Shown in pieces: positions 36,908 to 45,110 of a stretch of 64,000 nt of DNA. Position 1 is the stretch's first letter. Each line of letters begins with the position of its first letter. A program made the translations under genes and the position numbers. The DNA comes from Chondromyces crocatus. Its GTDB lineage: Bacteria > Myxococcota_A > Polyangia > Polyangiales > Polyangiaceae. Where the stretch lies: positions 3,794,973-3,858,972 of the forward strand of contig NZ_CP012159.1 of the NCBI RefSeq assembly GCF_001189295.1, read 5' to 3'. The notes beneath the pieces were generated by a model. It was not told the DNA's origin and did no database searches. It saw only the letters and a program-made list of their open reading frames with translations.

Positions 36908-38194
36908 TCACGCGAGGCCCGGGAGGGGGCCGGTGCCCTTCGACGCATCGCCGAAGGTCTGGTTGTCGAGGCCCACGGAGTGACAGAGCGAGACGAGGAA
37001 CTGCTGGTGCGGCGCGCCCCCGAAGTTCATGTAGCGGCCCAGCGGGAAGTACTTACCGCCAGCGATGATCATCGGGACCGAGCGACAGTCGTGCATGCGC
37101 GGATCCCCGAGCTCCTTGCACCAGACCAGCGTGGTCGTGTCGAGCAGCGTCCCGCCTTCGGGGTCGGGCGTCGCGGCGAGGCTCTCGATCAGGTAGGCGA
37201 ACTGCTCGGCGAACCACCGCTCCGCCTGCACGAACTGCTGCACGCCGGACACGTTGCCGTCGTCCATGTGAGAGAGCGAGTGGTGGCCTTCGCTGATGCC
37301 GAGCCAGCTCGGGACCACCGGACCGACCGTGTGGCTCCACTGGATGGACGCGACGCGGGTCATGTCGCAAGCGAGTGCCATCACGAGCAGGTCCATCTGG
37401 GCCTTGCCGATCTCGGGGAAGTTGTCGTTCACGTGGGGTGAGAGCTGCATCGGGGCGACCGGCGCCGTGCAGCTTCCCGCCCCACCCGTGAGCCCTGCCT
37501 CCAGCTTGCGCACCGCCGTCAGGTGCTCTTCGAGCTTGTCCTTCTCGACCTTGCCCACCCGGCGCTGGAGATCCTTCAGCTCGCCACCCACCAGGTCGAA
37601 GACGCTCTTCTTGCGCGCGATGGCGCGCTCGATGTCCTCGGGATCGCCGATGAGATCACCGAACATGCGCTGGAAGGAGCCGGTCGGGCTGTCCTCGGGC
37701 GGCACGAACTGGCCAGGCCCCAGGTACGACATGCGGGTCTGGTTGCTGCCACCCCAGGCGCTGGTCTGCACGCCGAACTCCAGCGACGGAAAGCGGCTCT
37801 CTTGCCCGATGCGGCCGGCGACGTACTGATCGATCGACATCCCCCCCGACGCCGAGCCGGCGTCACCGTTGCCGGTGAGCATCGCGGCCATGCCCGGCTC
37901 GTGGTTGTCGGTCGCGTGGAAGTCGATCCCGTCGCAGACCACCAGCTTCGACTTGTGCGCCGTGAGCGGCTCCAGGATCGAGCCAGCAGGGAAAGAGAAA
38001 TTCGTACCACTCCCCGTGGGGCGCCAGTGCTTGTGGATGGTGCCGTTCGGGGAGAAGAAGAGGACCAAGCGCTTGGACAGCTTGCTGGTGTCGGCACGGG
38101 TGGTGCCGGAGAGCAGGCCGAGGATGGGCGCAGCGAGAAGAGAAGCGCCCAGGCCGAAGGTGAACCGCCGTCGGGACATCGAGGTCTTCTTCAT
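36908..38194 (-). CDS. Tat-exported DUF1552 protein
   Basis: 428-residue protein of the DUF1552 family, usually encoded beside DUF1592-type proteins in Planctomycetes and Myxococcota. The twin-arginine signal is SRRRFTFGLGASLLAAPILG, so it is exported folded. Family features include KRLVLFFSPNGTIHKHWRPT, VVCDGIDFHATDNHEPGMAA, GGMSIDQYVAGRI, FPSLEFGVQTS, SHTVGPVVPSWLGISEGHHS and GGAPHQQFLVSLCHSVGL, resembling the alkaline phosphatase/sulfatase-like DUF1501 group. ATG 38194 is used; ATG 38179 is a good alternative, with AAGAAG 6 nt upstream, and would suit the sigma-54-like promoter at 38210-38225. Reaction unknown. Confidence 0.92.
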   Translation of the reverse strand: MKKTSMSRRRFTFGLGASLLAAPILGLLSGTTRADTSKLSKRLVLFFSPNGTIHKHWRPTGSGTNFSFPAGSILEPLTAHKSKLVVCDGIDFHATDNHEPGMAAMLTGNGDAGSASGGMSIDQYVAGRIGQESRFPSLEFGVQTSAWGGSNQTRMSYLGPGQFVPPEDSPTGSFQRMFGDLIGDPEDIERAIARKKSVFDLVGGELKDLQRRVGKVEKDKLEEHLTAVRKLEAGLTGGAGSCTAPVAPMQLSPHVNDNFPEIGKAQMDLLVMALACDMTRVASIQWSHTVGPVVPSWLGISEGHHSLSHMDDGNVSGVQQFVQAERWFAEQFAYLIESLAATPDPEGGTLLDTTTLVWCKELGDPRMHDCRSVPMIIAGGKYFPLGRYMNFGGAPHQQFLVSLCHSVGLDNQTFGDASKGTGPLPGLA

Positions 38195-38209
38195 GGCAGC
38201 CCAGGCTAG

Positions 38210-38225
38210 AGCAGCCTGTATGCCA
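38210..38225 (-). promoter_or_regulatory. Candidate sigma-54 promoter of the DUF1552/DUF1592 pair
   Basis: Minus strand TGGCATACAGGCTGCT has the invariant GG (plus 38223-38224) and GC (plus 38211-38212) separated by exactly 10 nt, with TGGCA and TGCT as in the -24/-12 consensus. Three of the less conserved bases differ. Transcription would start near 38199, 20 nt before the ATG at 38179. An NtrC-family gene starts divergently at 38438. Confidence 0.5.
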
Positions 38226-38250
38226 TCGAAAGCGCTGGATTTTTCGGTGT

Positions 38251-38366
38251 GGGGGGTGATCTGACCGATCGCGGTTGCCGGTCGCGCTCGGGCGAAGTGG
38301 AGGGGGGTGATCCGATCGATCACGGGGGGGTGAGCGTCTCGATCGTGGTCGGATTGACCACCCCCC
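38251..38366. promoter_or_regulatory. Four-copy 20-bp operator/enhancer-like repeat
   Basis: Motif GGGGGGTGATCYGAYCGATC occurs at 38251-38270 and 38302-38321 (18 of 20 identical), with diverged copies at 38325-38344 (15 of 20) and inverted at 38347-38366 (15 of 20). The copies lie about 50-165 bp upstream of the predicted sigma-54 start, the usual distance for enhancer sites, and next to an NtrC-type regulator gene. Binding by that regulator is inferred. Confidence 0.6.
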
Positions 38367-38437
38367 CTGGACGATTGGTGGTCCAGGCGCCGAGGTAGGT
38401 TGCTGGGCCACGGCCTCGCGCGTGGTAGGTAAGATCC

Positions 38438-39886
38438 ATGCCTTCGCGGGGTCGGATCCTGATCGTGGACGACGAGGCCAACGCCCGAGCGGCGCTCTCC
38501 GAGATTCTTCGGGAGGACGGCTACACCACGGAGACCGCGGCCGATGGCTTCAAGGGGCTCGGTAAGCTCGAAGAGTTCGGCCCCGATGTCGTCCTCACCG
38601 ATCTGAAGATGCCAGGGCTCGACGGCATCCGGATGATGGAGAAGGCGCACGAGGTGCTCCCGGATACGACCTTCGTGGTGATGACGGCCTTCGGCACCAT
38701 CTCCAGCGCGGTCGAGGCCGTGAAGAAGGGCGCCTACAACTACCTCACCAAGCCACTCGACTTCGCGGTGCTGGCGGTGGTGGTGGAGCGCGCCGTGGAA
38801 CGAGCGCGCTTGCTCCAGGAGAACTCACGCCTGCGCGAGCGGCTCCGTGAGCGGAACGCCTTCGGACATTTCATCGCCAGCCATCCGAGCATGGTGAAGC
38901 TCCTGCGCCTCGTGGAGCAGGTCGCGCCGAGCCGCGCCAGCGTCCTCCTCATCGGCGAGACGGGGACCGGCAAGGAGCTGGTCGCGGAGATGATCCACCG
39001 CTCGAGCCCGAGAGCGCGCGCCCCGTTCGTGCGGCTGAACTGCGCCGCGCTGAGCGAGTCCCTGCTGGAGAGCGAGCTGTTCGGCCACGAGCGAGGCGCC
39101 TTCACCGGCGCCATCGGCCGGCGCGAGGGCCGCTTCGAGCAAGCGAACGGCGGGACGCTCTTCCTCGACGAGGTGAGCGAGATCCCGCTCGCGACGCAGG
39201 TGAAGCTCTTGCGCTTCCTGCAAGAGCGCTCGTTCGAGCGCGTCGGCGGCAACGAGACGCTCAAGGTCGACGTGCGCATCCTCGCCGCCTCGAACCGTGA
39301 TCTCCGGCAGCGCATCCAGGAGGGCCTGTTCCGGGAGGATCTTTACTACCGGCTCAACGTGGTCACCCTCGAGATTCCCCCTCTCCGGGAGCGAGGCAGC
39401 GACATCCCCGAGCTCGCCACGTTCTTCCTTGGCCGCTACGCACAGGAGAACGGCAAACGGCTCGAGGGCTTCTCCGACGAGTCCTTGCAAGCGCTCCTCG
39501 CCTACCCCTTCCCCGGCAACGTGCGCGAGCTGGAGAACCTGGTGGAGCGTGCGGTCGTGCTTTGCGACGGCCCACGCATCGAGATCGCCCACCTTCCCGC
39601 TGCGCTGAACACCGAGCCGCAAGCGGCTCCCGACGTCATGCCCCAGGTTCCAGGGAGCACGATCTACGAGCTGGAGCGGTTCGCCATCCTGCGGACGCTG
39701 GAGGCGTGCAAGGGCTCCACCTCCAAGGCGGCGACGATCCTCGGGATCAGCCCCCGTAAAATCCAGTACAAGCTTCACGAGTACAGCGCGGCGAAGCGGG
39801 CAGAGGGCCGCGAAGGCGCGCTCGGCCCTATCGACGGTGCGGGTGATGGCCAGGACGACGAGCCCCGCTCCCGCGCTGGATCCTGA
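38438..39886 (+). CDS. NtrC-family response regulator
   Basis: 482-residue sigma-54 activator. Receiver domain at 1-120 with the acidic pair DDE (11-13), phosphoacceptor D55 (VVLTDLKMPG) and lysine in YNYLTKPLDF. AAA+ domain at about 145-385: Walker A GETGTGKELVAEM (from about 173), intact ERGAFTGAIGRREGRFEQ (about 217-234), Walker B GGTLFLDEVSEI, REDLYYRLNVV, FPGNVRELENLVERAV. Fis-type HTH at about 438-465 (GSTSKAATILGISPRKIQYK). No dedicated sensor is adjacent; a GAF histidine kinase lies 1.2 kb downstream beyond an ABC gene. It faces the DUF1552/DUF1592 pair across a region with four repeated sites. The stop overlaps the next gene by 41 nt. Confidence 0.96.
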   Translation: MPSRGRILIVDDEANARAALSEILREDGYTTETAADGFKGLGKLEEFGPDVVLTDLKMPGLDGIRMMEKAHEVLPDTTFVVMTAFGTISSAVEAVKKGAYNYLTKPLDFAVLAVVVERAVERARLLQENSRLRERLRERNAFGHFIASHPSMVKLLRLVEQVAPSRASVLLIGETGTGKELVAEMIHRSSPRARAPFVRLNCAALSESLLESELFGHERGAFTGAIGRREGRFEQANGGTLFLDEVSEIPLATQVKLLRFLQERSFERVGGNETLKVDVRILAASNRDLRQRIQEGLFREDLYYRLNVVTLEIPPLRERGSDIPELATFFLGRYAQENGKRLEGFSDESLQALLAYPFPGNVRELENLVERAVVLCDGPRIEIAHLPAALNTEPQAAPDVMPQVPGSTIYELERFAILRTLEACKGSTSKAATILGISPRKIQYKLHEYSAAKRAEGREGALGPIDGAGDGQDDEPRSRAGS

Positions 39887-40931
39887 TGCGAGCGAGGTGG
39901 CGACGGTGAGCGAGGCGTTGGTGGAAGAGCGGAGCGCGGCATCCAGCGCCTCCAGAGAGCCCGATGGACGCGCGTCGGGAGCACCAGAGCGCGAGGAGCG
40001 ACCGACCGCGGATGTCCTCATCGACGTCCGCGACCTCGCGAAGACGTTCAAGATCGGCTTCATCGGCAGGAAGCAGGTGCACGCGGTGCGCGGCGTCAGC
40101 TTCGAGGTCCGGCGTCGAGAGATCTTCGGCTTCCTCGGGCCGAACGGCGCCGGCAAGACGACCACGATCAAGATGCTCACCGGCCTCATCGCGCCGACCA
40201 GCGGCGAGGCATACCTCTTCGGCGAGCGCGTCCCTTCACCCGAGGCGCGGCGCCGGATCGGCTTTCTCCCCGAGAACCCCTATGTCTACCCGTACCTGAC
40301 GCCGCGCGAGTTCGTCTCGCTCTGCGGTCGCCTCTCGGGCATGGGCGGCTCGAAGCTTCAGCGCCGCACGATGGAAGTCCTGGAGCAGGTCAAGATTGCG
40401 TATGCAGCCGATCGACAGGTGCGACGGCTCTCCAAGGGCATGCTCCAGCGCACAGGCCTCGCCGCCGCGCTGGTGTCAGACCCCGAGATGCTCATCCTGG
40501 ACGAACCGATGAGCGGTCTCGACCCCGTGGGGCGCAAGGAGGTGCGCGATCTGATCTTCTCCGAGCGTGAGCAGGGGCGGACGATCTTCTTCTCGACCCA
40601 CATCCTGAGCGACGTCGAGTCGATGTGCGATCGCGTCACGATCCTCCGGGAAGGCAAGGTGGTCGTGAGCGGAAGCATCCGCCAGCTCTTGCGTGGAGAG
40701 GTGCTGCGGACGGACATCACCTTGGCCAACGCCTCCGAGCCCCTCGTGGCCATGCTGGAGCAGACGGGGGCGAAGGTGAGCCGCCATGCGGACGTGGTCG
40801 TCATCGAGGTCGAAGGGGACGTACGCGTGCGGGAGACCCTCGAAAGTGCCCTGAAGGGGGGCGCACAGGTCGTCGAGGTCACACCTCGCCGCGAGACGCT
40901 CGAAGATCTGTTCCTTCGCCGTGCCCTTTAG
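39846..40931 (+). CDS. ABC transporter ATP-binding protein
   Basis: 361-residue ATPase subunit of an ABC exporter. ATG 39846 (GTG 39837 and GTGs just after 39886 are alternatives). The first 58 residues are disordered and unlike the family. From about 60 the fold is standard: [20 protein letters not shown], Walker [31 protein letters not shown] (Q-loop Gln replaced by Glu-Asn), signature [13 protein letters not shown] (LSKGM in place of LSGGQ), Walker [14 protein letters not shown], switch STHIL. No permease subunit is adjacent, so the partner must be elsewhere. The start lies within the end of the NtrC-type gene, suggesting coupled expression. Confidence 0.93.
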   Translation: MARTTSPAPALDPDASEVATVSEALVEERSAASSASREPDGRASGAPEREERPTADVLIDVRDLAKTFKIGFIGRKQVHAVRGVSFEVRRREIFGFLGPNGAGKTTTIKMLTGLIAPTSGEAYLFGERVPSPEARRRIGFLPENPYVYPYLTPREFVSLCGRLSGMGGSKLQRRTMEVLEQVKIAYAADRQVRRLSKGMLQRTGLAAALVSDPEMLILDEPMSGLDPVGRKEVRDLIFSEREQGRTIFFSTHILSDVESMCDRVTILREGKVVVSGSIRQLLRGEVLRTDITLANASEPLVAMLEQTGAKVSRHADVVVIEVEGDVRVRETLESALKGGAQVVEVTPRRETLEDLFLRRAL

Positions 40932-41107
40932 GGCTTCCCCCGCCTGACGCCCTACGCCGAGCGCCGGATGCGGATTCAGGAACCTATCGGTTTCCCGCGC
41001 TGTCTCGCCAGGATAACTACAAGGGTACGCACCTCGTAGGCAGTCCTGCAGGATCCCAACCCACTGTCGGGCGGCCCTGATGGGCCCTCGCATGCTCCCC
41101 CCCGGGT

Positions 41108-43102
41108 ATGCTCTACAGCCCTCCAACGACTGACACAGGGCCTCTGGATCGTCGCTCGGACTCCTCTCCGGAAGAGTCCGCGGAGACACGGCCCGAGGTC
41201 CCCGCCCCGCTCCACGGGGCGTCCTGTGCCCAGAACTATGCGGATTCGACCGCAGCGGAGGCGACGATGCTCCTGGAGGAGACCCGGAGGACGGCGATGC
41301 GACTTCGCATCATCGCCGAAGCCTCCGAACGCTTCGCCGAAGTTGGCCTCGATCTCTCCGCGCTGCTCCGAGAGGTCGCGCGCAAGATCACCGACGAGAT
41401 CGGCGACATGGTGGTCGTCTGGATGCTGGCCGACGACGGCGGCGCGCTCGAGCCCGCGGCGATGCGACACCGTGACCCGCAGAGCCATGAGGCCCTGGTC
41501 GAGCTGCTTCGAGCCGTTCGGCTGCAGCCGGACGAGGGGCTGAACGGGCGGGCGATGGCCGCGGGGCAGAGCATCTTCCTCCCGCGCACCTCGACCGCCG
41601 ACGTCCTCGCCGCCATCTCGACGAACCCCCGAGCGCATCCAGGGCGGCTGGGGATGCACAGCTTGATCGTTCTACCTCTCGTCGGGCGCGGGTGCGCCTT
41701 TGGCACCCTCGTGGTCGCCCGTTCACGCGGGAGCGCCGTCTTCTCGGAGGTCGACCGCGAGCTGCTCGAGGACCTCTCTCGCCGTGCAGGTGTCGCGATC
41801 GAGAACGCGCTGCTCTTCGCGAAGGAGCGAGAGGCGCGGCGTGCCGCCGAGGTCGCGCGGGAGCGGCTGACGTTGCTCGCGGACGCGACCACCCTCCTCG
41901 GCTCTTCGCTCGACGTGGAAGCGACCGTGGAATCGCTCGCGAGGCTGGTGCTACCGGGGTTCGCCGATCTGTGCATGGTCGATCTGCTGGACCTGGACGG
42001 TGGACGCTGGCACGTCGCGCTGGCGCATGTCGACCCACGAAAAGAGCGCCTTTTGCGCGTCGCGCGTGGACGACTCGACGATGGCGAGCGGAGCTGCGCC
42101 TCGCACTCGACCCTCGAAGAGCGGCGGCCTCTGCTCGACCAGCACCTGCCTCGGGTCGACGGGGGGGACGGGGGACCTCCGTCCCTGCGCGAGGACGACG
42201 AGCTGCTGGTCGCGCTCCGACAGGCGGGCGTCCGCTGGTCGATCTTGGTCCCGCTGTGGGCGCGTGGCCGCCCCGTGGGCATGATCTCGTTCGGTCGTGA
42301 GGTCGGTGCCGCCTATACCGACGAGGACACGACGTGGGCCGATGAGCTCGGGCAGCGGGTGGCGGTCGTGATCGACAACACCCGCTTGTTCCAGCACGCC
42401 CAGCAGGCGGTGCGGGTCCGGGACGATTTCCTCGGCATCGCCGGGCACGAGCTGAAGACGCCGCTCACCGCGCTTCAGCTCAGCCTGCAAGGCCTGGCGA
42501 GGCTCCCCTCGGTGGCTGGCGCGGGGGGCGAGCAGAACGTGGCATCCAGGCGGCTCGGGTCCTGCCTGCGTCAGGTCGACCGACTCGGGAAGCTGACCAA
42601 CGAGCTGCTGGACGTCTCACGGATCACCTCGGGGCGTCTGTCGCTTCACCTCGAGAGCGTGGAGCTCACCGCGCTGGCCCGTGATGTCCTCGCTCGCATG
42701 GCGGACGAGCTGGCGCGCGCCGGGTGTGACGTGCGGCTCCGCGTGGAAGGCGAGCTGGTCGGTCACTGGGATCGCGCGCGGGTCGATCAGATCCTCTCCA
42801 ACCTGCTCTCGAACGCAGCCAAGTACGGCAAGGGCAGGCCGATCGAGCTGTCGCTGCGGCGCGGGGAGGGCACCGCCCAGCTCGTCGTGCGCGACGAAGG
42901 CATCGGTGTGGCCCCCGAGGATCAGGGCCGCATCTTCGAGCGGTTCGAGCGAGCCGTGTCGGAGCGCAACTACGGCGGGTTGGGCCTAGGCCTGTGGATC
43001 GTGCGTCAGATCGTCGAGGTGCATGGTGGCGCTGTGCGCGTCGACAGCGCCGTCGGTCAGGGCTCCACCTTCACTGTGGAGCTGCCGCTGCTCGACGCGT
43101 GA
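41108..43102 (+). CDS. GAF-domain sensor histidine kinase
   Basis: 664-residue soluble histidine kinase, no membrane helix. Two GAF domains: about 70-235 (LDLSALLREVARKITDEIGD, MVVVWMLADDG, LIVLPLVGRGCAFGTLVVAR) and about 255-435 (LDVEATVESLARLVLPGFAD, WSILVPLWARGRPVGMISFG). HisKA has the phosphoacceptor His near 448 (IAGHELKTPLTALQLSLQGL). The ATPase domain has N box (QILSNLLSNAAKYGKG), DEGIGVAPEDQGRIF and GLGLGLWIVRQIVEVHGG. Ligand of the GAF domains is unknown. It is 176 bp after the ABC gene and might pair with the NtrC-type regulator at 38438, but this is guesswork. Start ATG 41108 has no strong ribosome-binding site. Confidence 0.94.
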   Translation: MLYSPPTTDTGPLDRRSDSSPEESAETRPEVPAPLHGASCAQNYADSTAAEATMLLEETRRTAMRLRIIAEASERFAEVGLDLSALLREVARKITDEIGDMVVVWMLADDGGALEPAAMRHRDPQSHEALVELLRAVRLQPDEGLNGRAMAAGQSIFLPRTSTADVLAAISTNPRAHPGRLGMHSLIVLPLVGRGCAFGTLVVARSRGSAVFSEVDRELLEDLSRRAGVAIENALLFAKEREARRAAEVARERLTLLADATTLLGSSLDVEATVESLARLVLPGFADLCMVDLLDLDGGRWHVALAHVDPRKERLLRVARGRLDDGERSCASHSTLEERRPLLDQHLPRVDGGDGGPPSLREDDELLVALRQAGVRWSILVPLWARGRPVGMISFGREVGAAYTDEDTTWADELGQRVAVVIDNTRLFQHAQQAVRVRDDFLGIAGHELKTPLTALQLSLQGLARLPSVAGAGGEQNVASRRLGSCLRQVDRLGKLTNELLDVSRITSGRLSLHLESVELTALARDVLARMADELARAGCDVRLRVEGELVGHWDRARVDQILSNLLSNAAKYGKGRPIELSLRRGEGTAQLVVRDEGIGVAPEDQGRIFERFERAVSERNYGGLGLGLWIVRQIVEVHGGAVRVDSAVGQGSTFTVELPLLDA

Positions 43103-43226
43103 CGCGGGCATACGGGGCGCCGACGTGCTCGGCGTAATCCACGCCGATCTTCCTGCTTCGTGTTTCCTCGCGAGCGCCGCGCGCAGGGACTTCCTCCTGC
43201 TGCATCGAAGCTCGGAGGGGATGCAC

Positions 43227-44150
43227 ATGACGAAGCGCGGACACGGCTTGCTCGTGATCGGCTTGATGCTCGGCGTTTCTGGCGTCAACGTGGGCTGCGG
43301 CGCGGAGGAAGGCGTCACGGTCGAGGAGTACGGCCGACTGCCCGACCGAGGCGGTGATGGAGGTGGGATGGGAGAAGGCGGCCCTGGTGGCCGCGGGGGG
43401 AGTGACGACGGAAGGCCCGAGGTCACTCCACAGTCGGAGCTACGCGTCGCACACCTCTCCCCGAACGGCGCGGCGTTCGACGTGTGCTTGATCCACGGCG
43501 ACGAGCGGCTCGGGCCGCTGATGGGCGGCCTCGGCGTCGAGGGCGGGATCAAGTACACCTCGGTGACCCGCTATTTCTCGTTCGCGCCCGGCACGTACAC
43601 GATCCGGCTGGTGGACGTGGGCGCGCTCGACTGCGAGTCCCATTTCCTGGGCGCCAGCGACATGGACAACGTGGTCCTCGCGCCGGGACGGCGCAGCACC
43701 CTGGCAGCCCTGGGAGAGATGGACGCCGTGCTCACGGCCGAGAGGTTCAGGTTGGAGCTGCTGCCCGACGAGTCGTCCGTCGCGAGCGGGTCGACGAGCG
43801 TGCGCCTCTTCCATGCGGTGCCCGACGCCAAGCTGGTGGACATCGGAGAAGGCTCGGGCGCGGCCTTCTCCGCTGTGGTGACCGAGGTGCCCTTCGGGCG
43901 CTCGGGCGTCGGAGCCGACGGGCTCGGGTTTCTCTCGCTCCTGCCGCGCTCGGGGACGACGATCTCCGTGCGGTTGACCGACGAGGCCGACGATCTGATC
44001 ACCAGCCCTCCGCTGACATTCCACAGTCAGCAAGCGTCGTCGGTGTTCGTGGTGGGGAACCTCGACGATCTGCCCAGGCCTCTCGCGGTCATGCACTGCA
44101 ACGATCTCGCGGAGCCGTCCGAGCACATGACGAACTGTCAGATCTTCTGA
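43227..44150 (+). CDS. DUF4397 lipoprotein
   Basis: 307-residue lipoprotein. ATG 43227 is chosen because GGAGGGG ends 6 nt upstream; ATG 43221 overlaps that site. Signal GLLVIGLMLGVSGVNVGCG with lipobox cysteine, then a Gly-rich linker (GGDGGGMGEGGPGGRGGSDD). The main part matches DUF4397: SELRVAHLSPNGAAFDVCLI, YFSFAPGTYTIRLVDVGA, SVRLFHAVPDAKLVDIGEGS, RSGTTISVRLTDEADD, with the paired beta-sandwich repeats of the family. Function unknown; likely on the cell surface. A stem-loop follows the stop codon. Confidence 0.9.
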   Translation: MTKRGHGLLVIGLMLGVSGVNVGCGAEEGVTVEEYGRLPDRGGDGGGMGEGGPGGRGGSDDGRPEVTPQSELRVAHLSPNGAAFDVCLIHGDERLGPLMGGLGVEGGIKYTSVTRYFSFAPGTYTIRLVDVGALDCESHFLGASDMDNVVLAPGRRSTLAALGEMDAVLTAERFRLELLPDESSVASGSTSVRLFHAVPDAKLVDIGEGSGAAFSAVVTEVPFGRSGVGADGLGFLSLLPRSGTTISVRLTDEADDLITSPPLTFHSQQASSVFVVGNLDDLPRPLAVMHCNDLAEPSEHMTNCQIF

Positions 44151-44186
44151 CCCTGCTCCCCGAACTCTTCGGACGATCGATCCACG

Positions 44187-44222
44187 GGCCTGTGTCCTCC
44201 GCCGACGGCTTGGATACAGGCC
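44187..44222 (+). terminator. Stem-loop after the DUF4397 gene
   Basis: GGCCTGTGTCC and GGATACAGGCC pair over 11 bp (one G-U) around a 14-nt loop, 37 bp after the stop at 44150. No T run follows, so it is at most a Rho-type or processing end. Part of the 950-bp gap before the next gene. Confidence 0.4.
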
Positions 44223-44381
44223 GTGCGCCCAGCCAGGCGCTTCGCAAAGCCTGCGCTGCTCCCGGCGTTCATCGTGGTGTCGGCGGACCGTGCAGCGCCC
44301 CCTCTCCTCGATGGTCAGAGCGAGCTGCGTCACGATCGGGAGAACCCATCCCGGAGGCGAGAGACTCCCGTTCGTCTCAGG

Positions 44382-44782
44382 ACCATCTCCAGGTCATGGT
44401 GGAGTGACTTCCAGATCGCGCTCATGGACCACCAGGTCATGGTCGACGACCACCAGGTCATGGTGAGGTGACCACGAGGGCGAGGTCATGGACCACCAGG
44501 TCATGGTCGACGACCACCAGGTCATGGTGAGGTGACCACGAGGGCGAGGTCATGGATCACCAGGTCATGGTCGGCGACCACGAGGTCATGGTGGGGTGAC
44601 CACGAGGGCGAGGTCATGGACCAGCAGGTCATGGTCGACGACCACCAGGTCATGGTCGGCGACCAAGAGGTCGTGGTGACGTGACCGCGAGGTCGAGGTC
44701 ATGGACCACCAGGTCATGGTCGACGATCACGACGTCATGGTGGGGGTGACCTCCAGGTCATGGTGGGGGTGACCTCCAGGTC
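44382..44782. repeat. 64-bp intergenic tandem repeat array
   Basis: Non-coding minisatellite. The first two full copies (44424-44487 and 44488-44551) are identical 64-bp units; further copies to 44782 are diverged, and the first part (44382-44423) is degenerate. Each unit is built of about three 21-bp sub-repeats with the core CACCAGGTCATGGT and GACCACGAGGGCGAGGTC. Stop codons occur in several frames. The frequent GGTCA/TGACC pentamers could act as protein half-sites. No unique spacers, so it is not a CRISPR array. Confidence 0.93.
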
Positions 44783-45110
44783 CCTTTCAGTCAACTCGTT
44801 GAAATCGCTCGAGAGGTGCCCGGACGGCCGGACAGACCCCTGGAACAGCCGGTCGTCCTTTCAAGGACCGAGCCTCCCCCTGCATCCCTCGCTCCTCGAT
44901 GGGCTGGCCGGTTCTCACCGAAGCTCCCCGGAGCGACACTCCCGCTTTGCTGTGCCGCCGGCAGGTCGACCGATCCGCTCGGTCCAGCCTGCTGGACAGG
45001 CTCTCCACGTTCCGCCGGATCGGGTAGAGTAGGATCAGCGGAGTAGCGTCGAGATCATCGCCGTCCGCTAGATCCAGGGATGCCTCCCCAATGGCGCGGA
45101 GTTGAAGATC
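44783..45110 (+). other. Spacer before the propeller lipoprotein gene
   Basis: No supportable gene. It contains a perfect 7-bp inverted repeat GTCCAGC-CT-GCTGGAC at 44982-44997 and a relatively purine-rich GGGTAGAGTAGGATC at 45023-45037 that could be a -10 region; no matching -35 stands out. The promoter of the lipoprotein gene at 45111 probably lies here. Confidence 0.45.

Noticed and set aside
44382-44782. Repeat array considered as a CRISPR
   Set aside because: Units are contiguous 64-bp copies with internal 21-bp sub-repeats and no unique spacers; no cas genes.
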